A stretch of DNA of 64,000 nucleotides from Extibacter muris. Its GTDB lineage: Bacteria; Bacillota; Clostridia; Lachnospirales; Lachnospiraceae. Positions 60,767 to 64,000 of the stretch are shown here, piece by piece; the first letter of the stretch is position 1; every line of letters begins with the position of its first letter. Made by a program: the position numbers and the translations under genes. Where the stretch lies: NCBI RefSeq assembly GCF_004345005.1, contig NZ_SMMX01000001.1, positions 1 through 64,000 of the forward strand, written 5' to 3'. A model generated the notes under the pieces. That model was not told the DNA's origin, made no database searches, and saw only the letters and a list, made by a program, of their open reading frames with translations.

Positions 60767-62581
60767 ATGGCGAAAGAATTGCTGATGGGTAATGAAGCGA
60801 TAGGCCTCGGGGCTATCCGCGCCGGCGTAAAGCTTGTATCCGGCTATCCGGGGACGCCGTCTACGGAGATTCTGGAGACCGTAGCTAAACATAACGACGG
60901 CGGCAGGATCCATGTGGAGTGGTCCGTCAATGAAAAGGCCGCGCTTGAGGTAGCGGCAGGCGGCGCATACGCGGGGGCGCGGACGATGGTTACGATGAAG
61001 CAGGTAGGGCTCAACGTTGCGTCCGATCCACTTATGAGCCTTGCATACGTCGGTGTAAAAGGAGGTATGGTCATCGTGGCCGCGGACGATCCCGGGCCCA
61101 TATCCTCGCAGACGGAACAAGACACGAGGTGCTTTGCGGCATTCGCCAAGCTGCCGGTGTTCGATCCGTCATCTCCGGAGGAAGCATACGAGATGGTAGG
61201 GGAAGCCTTTGCGTATTCTGAGCGATACGGCACCCCTGTCCTGCTCCGCCCGACGACCCGTGTCTGTCACGGCTGCGCCACGGTGGATCTCGGTGAAGCT
61301 GCGGCAGAGAGGGAGCCGGAAGGATTCGTCAAGGATACGGGGCGGTGGGTCATATTCCCCCGCCTGTCCTACCAGAACCATATAAAGATTGAGGAGAGGA
61401 ATGTAGAACTGTCACACCTGTTTTCTACTTATAGATACAATACGGTAGAGGGGAAGGACGGCATGAAAAAGGGCGTGGCGGCAGGCGGCATAAGCTATGC
61501 CTATGTGAAGGAATCGCTGCCCGGGGAAGTGAAGCTTCTGAAGATCGGCACGCCGCATCCTTTTCCCGAGACACTGGCTGTGAATTTTATGAGAGGGCTT
61601 GAGGAAGTGCTCGTCCTGGAGGAGCTTGACCCTGTCATTGAAAAGGAGCTGCTTCGGATTGCCGGCAAGTACCACCTTCCGGTAACGATAAAAGGAAAGC
61701 TCACCCAAGATACGAAAAATGCGGGGGAAAACAGCGTTGAAAGCGTGAGAGGGGACCTGGGAAGGTTCCTGCCTGAATACGGGGAGCTGGCGGCAGGAGA
61801 CGCGGACGGGCCGGAAGAAACGCCGCCGCTCCCTGTCAGGCCTCCTGTCCTCTGTGCAGGATGCCCGCACCGCGCGTCCTTCTATGCGGTCAAGCAGGCG
61901 GCGAAAGGGCGGAAGGCCGTGTTTTCAGGAGACATCGGCTGCTATACGCTCGGCAATTCAAAGCCGTTGGATATGGTAGACACGTGCCTGTGCATGGGGG
62001 CGGATGTGACGATTGCACAGGGTCTGCATATTATCGAGCCTGACACGGTAAACTTTGCATTTATCGGCGACTCGACCTTCTTTGCCTCCGGGATGACGGG
62101 CGTGGTGAATGCGGTATATAACCAGACGGACATCATACTAGTCGTTCTGGACAATTCTACTACGGCCATGACGGGACATCAGCCGCACCCGGGGACCGGA
62201 AAGACGATGATGGGCGATGTGGTCGCCAAGATCAGTATCGAAAAGATTCTGGAGGCAGTCGGAGTCAGTACGATTGTAAACGCAGACCCGCTAAATCTGG
62301 CGGAAGCTGTTGGCGCGGTGAGGGAAGTGATGGATGAAAAGGGAGTGCGGGCGGTTATCTTCAAGTCTCCGTGTATTGCGGTTACAAAACCGGCCGCACG
62401 GTATGAGGTGAAGGAAGAAGCATGTACGCTGTGCAGGCAGTGCATCCGTGAGCTCGGCTGTCCGGCAATTGTCAGGACGGACGGGAAGATATCGATAGAG
62501 ACGTCTCTTTGCACCGGTTGCGGCATCTGTGCCCAGGTGTGCAAGTTCCAGGCGATTCAGGAGGTGAATCAAGATGAATAA
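60767..62581 (+). CDS. iorA: Indolepyruvate ferredoxin oxidoreductase, alpha subunit
   Basis: A 604-residue thiamine-diphosphate enzyme subunit that, with IorB, converts aryl pyruvates from Trp, Phe and Tyr breakdown to aryl-acetyl-CoA with reduction of ferredoxin. The N-terminal pyrimidine-binding domain starts LLMGNEAIGLGAIRAGVKL. The TPP-binding domain is near 395-480 (GDIGCYTLG, FIGDSTFFASGMTGV, LDNSTTAMTGHQPHPG). Two 4Fe-4S clusters close the protein (CTLCRQCIRELGCP and CTGCGICAQVCKF). AAAGGAG precedes the ATG. It overlaps iorB by 8 nt. Confidence 0.96.
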   Translation: MAKELLMGNEAIGLGAIRAGVKLVSGYPGTPSTEILETVAKHNDGGRIHVEWSVNEKAALEVAAGGAYAGARTMVTMKQVGLNVASDPLMSLAYVGVKGGMVIVAADDPGPISSQTEQDTRCFAAFAKLPVFDPSSPEEAYEMVGEAFAYSERYGTPVLLRPTTRVCHGCATVDLGEAAAEREPEGFVKDTGRWVIFPRLSYQNHIKIEERNVELSHLFSTYRYNTVEGKDGMKKGVAAGGISYAYVKESLPGEVKLLKIGTPHPFPETLAVNFMRGLEEVLVLEELDPVIEKELLRIAGKYHLPVTIKGKLTQDTKNAGENSVESVRGDLGRFLPEYGELAAGDADGPEETPPLPVRPPVLCAGCPHRASFYAVKQAAKGRKAVFSGDIGCYTLGNSKPLDMVDTCLCMGADVTIAQGLHIIEPDTVNFAFIGDSTFFASGMTGVVNAVYNQTDIILVVLDNSTTAMTGHQPHPGTGKTMMGDVVAKISIEKILEAVGVSTIVNADPLNLAEAVGAVREVMDEKGVRAVIFKSPCIAVTKPAARYEVKEEACTLCRQCIRELGCPAIVRTDGKISIETSLCTGCGICAQVCKFQAIQEVNQDE

Positions 62582-63158
62582 GAATTGTCTGCTTTGCGGC
62601 GTCGGAGGGCAGGGGGTCGTCCTTGCCTCCAAGCTGATAGCGTATGCAGCCATGGACAAAGGGCTTGACGTGCGCACGACCGAGACGATCGGCATGGCGC
62701 AGAGGGGAGGCTCTGTCGTGAGCCACGTGCGTATGGGAAAGCATATCCATTCTCCGCTCATTCCGTTTGGGAGCGCGGACGTCATCCTGGCATTTGAACC
62801 GGCGGAAGCTGTGAGGAACCTCCCTTACCTGAGGGAAGGCGGCGTGGTCATCGTCAATAAGAAGGCGGTGAAGCCGGTGACTGCCACGTTGAGCGGCAGC
62901 AGTTATGACGGGAAAGAGATGCTGTACTATCTGAAAGAGCATGTCAGCCGCCTCTGTATCGTGGACGGCACGGAACTGTGCAGTAAAGCAGGCTCGGCGA
63001 AAGTTATCAACGTGGCGCTTCTCGGCGTGGCTGCCGCAAGCAGGGTGCTGGATGTCACCCTGGAGGATATTCAGGCGGAGCTTCAGAAACGTGTGAAGCC
63101 ACAGTTCGTTGCTATGAATATGAAAGCGCTGTCTCTCGGGGCAGAGGCGGCTCAGTGA
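62574..63158 (+). CDS. iorB: Indolepyruvate ferredoxin oxidoreductase, beta subunit
   Basis: A 194-residue gamma-domain-type subunit. The start NCLLCGVGGQGVVLASKLIAYAA and TIGMAQRGGSVVSHVRMG match IorB and the pyruvate-oxidoreductase gamma fold. Its ATG lies inside the end of iorA, which gives coupled translation at a fixed ratio. The phenylacetate-CoA ligase gene begins 46 nt after its stop, consistent with one catabolic operon. Confidence 0.95.
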   Translation: MNKNCLLCGVGGQGVVLASKLIAYAAMDKGLDVRTTETIGMAQRGGSVVSHVRMGKHIHSPLIPFGSADVILAFEPAEAVRNLPYLREGGVVIVNKKAVKPVTATLSGSSYDGKEMLYYLKEHVSRLCIVDGTELCSKAGSAKVINVALLGVAAASRVLDVTLEDIQAELQKRVKPQFVAMNMKALSLGAEAAQ

Positions 63159-63204
63159 GAGAGATAACATCGAAGGCCGGATAACCGGAGAAAGGGTTTT
63201 AGAA

Positions 63205-64000
63205 ATGCAGATGACAGAATTACAGTTCAGGCTCATTAAGGAGAACTTGAAATTATTGACCTCCAAGCCTTGCTTCTATAAAGATAAGCTGGACGGGATC
63301 GACATAGCGTCGGTACAGTCGCAGGAAGACTTTGAAACGCTCCCGTTCACCTGGAAAGGCGACCTCAGGGAGGCGTATCCCCTTGGCCTTCAGGCGGTGC
63401 CGGATGAAGAGATCGTAAGGATCCACTCTTCTTCGGGGACGACGGGAACGCCCATAATCATCCCATATACGCAGAAGGATGTGGACGACTGGGCGAAGAT
63501 GTTTGCCAGATGTTATGAGATGGCAGGCGTCACAGCGCTGGACCGCATACATATCACGCCCGGATACGGGCTGTGGACGGCAGGCATCGGTTTCCAGCTC
63601 GGTGCGGAATGGCTCGGAGCCATGGCGATTCCGATGGGGCCGGGCAATACGGATAAGCAGCTCCGTATGATGCGTGATATGAAGTCCACCGTACTGTGCG
63701 CCACTTCCTCATATGCGCTGCTTCTGGCGGAGGAGATCGCGAAAAGAGATATGACAGACAAGATATACCTTAAGAAAGGCGTCATCGGTTCCGAGCGGTG
63801 GGGAGAGAAGATGAGGAAGCGGATTGCCGATGAGCTCGGCGTGCAGCTCTATGACATATACGGGCTTACCGAGGTGTATGGTCCCGGTATCGCCATGAGC
63901 TGCGACTGTGAGTGCGGCATGCATTACTGGGATGATTATGTATATTTTGAAATCGTGGATCCAAAGACAGGGAAGAATGTACCGGACGGAGAGATAGGAG
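63205..64000 (+). CDS. paaK: Phenylacetate-CoA ligase (incomplete at window end)
   Basis: The first 265 codons of an adenylate-forming CoA ligase; the gene runs off the window. The AMP-binding loop IHSSSGTTGTP is near 75, with further family blocks TPGYGLWTAGIGFQ, PMGPGNTDKQLRMM and YDIYGLTEVYGPG. It sits directly after iorAB. In related anaerobes such ligases interconvert aryl acetates and aryl-acetyl-CoA, so the operon would yield phenylacetate, hydroxyphenylacetate or indoleacetate with ATP gain, or run in reverse. GAGAAAGGG precedes the ATG. Confidence 0.93.
   Translation, partial: MQMTELQFRLIKENLKLLTSKPCFYKDKLDGIDIASVQSQEDFETLPFTWKGDLREAYPLGLQAVPDEEIVRIHSSSGTTGTPIIIPYTQKDVDDWAKMFARCYEMAGVTALDRIHITPGYGLWTAGIGFQLGAEWLGAMAIPMGPGNTDKQLRMMRDMKSTVLCATSSYALLLAEEIAKRDMTDKIYLKKGVIGSERWGEKMRKRIADELGVQLYDIYGLTEVYGPGIAMSCDCECGMHYWDDYVYFEIVDPKTGKNVPDGEIG

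Overview
The window looks like the chromosome of a gut-type Firmicute of the Clostridia, most likely a Lachnospiraceae member close to the [Clostridium] scindens / Dorea / Faecalicatena group. This is inferred from gene content (HPr kinase, long-form hibernation factor, class III fructose bisphosphatase, EF-G-like paralog, Ko-type ECF transporter, DUF169, indolepyruvate ferredoxin oxidoreductase), strong AGGAGG ribosome sites and low-GC-type promoters. No species is claimed. No rRNA, tRNA or CRISPR was seen.

Layout. 0-2 kb: an ECF sigma factor with a damaged anti-sigma region. 2-4.5 kb: tyrA-aroA (reverse strand) boxed in by two inverted copies of one ~55-bp hairpin repeat. 4.7-12.3 kb: an EF-G-like GTPase, the TrkA-TrkH potassium system, a large membrane-anchored protein of unknown role and an AEC-family carrier. 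12.4-16.7 kb: a CapA-like protein and a small P-loop protein (reverse), then leuS.

16,657-24,153 is a 7.5-kb AT-rich integrative mobilizable element inserted in the last codons of leuS. It has near-identical 18-bp att repeats, clustered TGGAGTAAA arm-type repeats, a tyrosine integrase, an excisionase-like gene, a MobT/Rep_trans-type initiator, an Xre regulator, a candidate oriT hairpin and a cargo operon. The operon encodes an 87-aa helical protein, an FRG-domain protein and a DUF262-DUF1524 (GmrSD-like) protein. It has its own consensus promoter and is the best candidate here for a poorly described defence system.

24.4-28.5 kb is an accessory patch. It has a CC/Se-motif gene with an in-frame TGA where the family has a cysteine (probable selenocysteine), a run of frame-disrupted genes (CPBP-like protein, ABC ATPase, ABC permease), a DUF5131 protein and a pentapeptide-repeat protein. 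28.5-34.4 kb: proC, sbcD-sbcC and a DUF1275 membrane protein. 34.4-37.6 kb (reverse): pyrG and a DUF1846 protein. 37.8-43.7 kb: ftsH, uvrC, hprK and a ROK glucokinase. 43.8-51.5 kb: a class A penicillin-binding protein, YigZ, hpf, a PsiE-like membrane protein, PAP2 phosphatase and typA. 51.7-55.6 kb: a YkoEDC-like ECF transporter with a DUF169 partner. 55.7-60.6 kb: a double-OB SSB-like protein, dapA, dapB, fbp and an Asp/Asn-rich lipoprotein. 60.8 kb to the end: iorA-iorB and a truncated phenylacetate-CoA ligase, which fit together as aryl-pyruvate catabolism.

Convergent gene pairs are repeatedly separated by long perfect hairpins of a GGGGTCAGACCCC-type family, which probably serve as two-way terminators. 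Start codons were chosen from ribosome-site spacing and family starts and often differ from the longest open frame. All function calls rest on reading the sequence; no database search was run.
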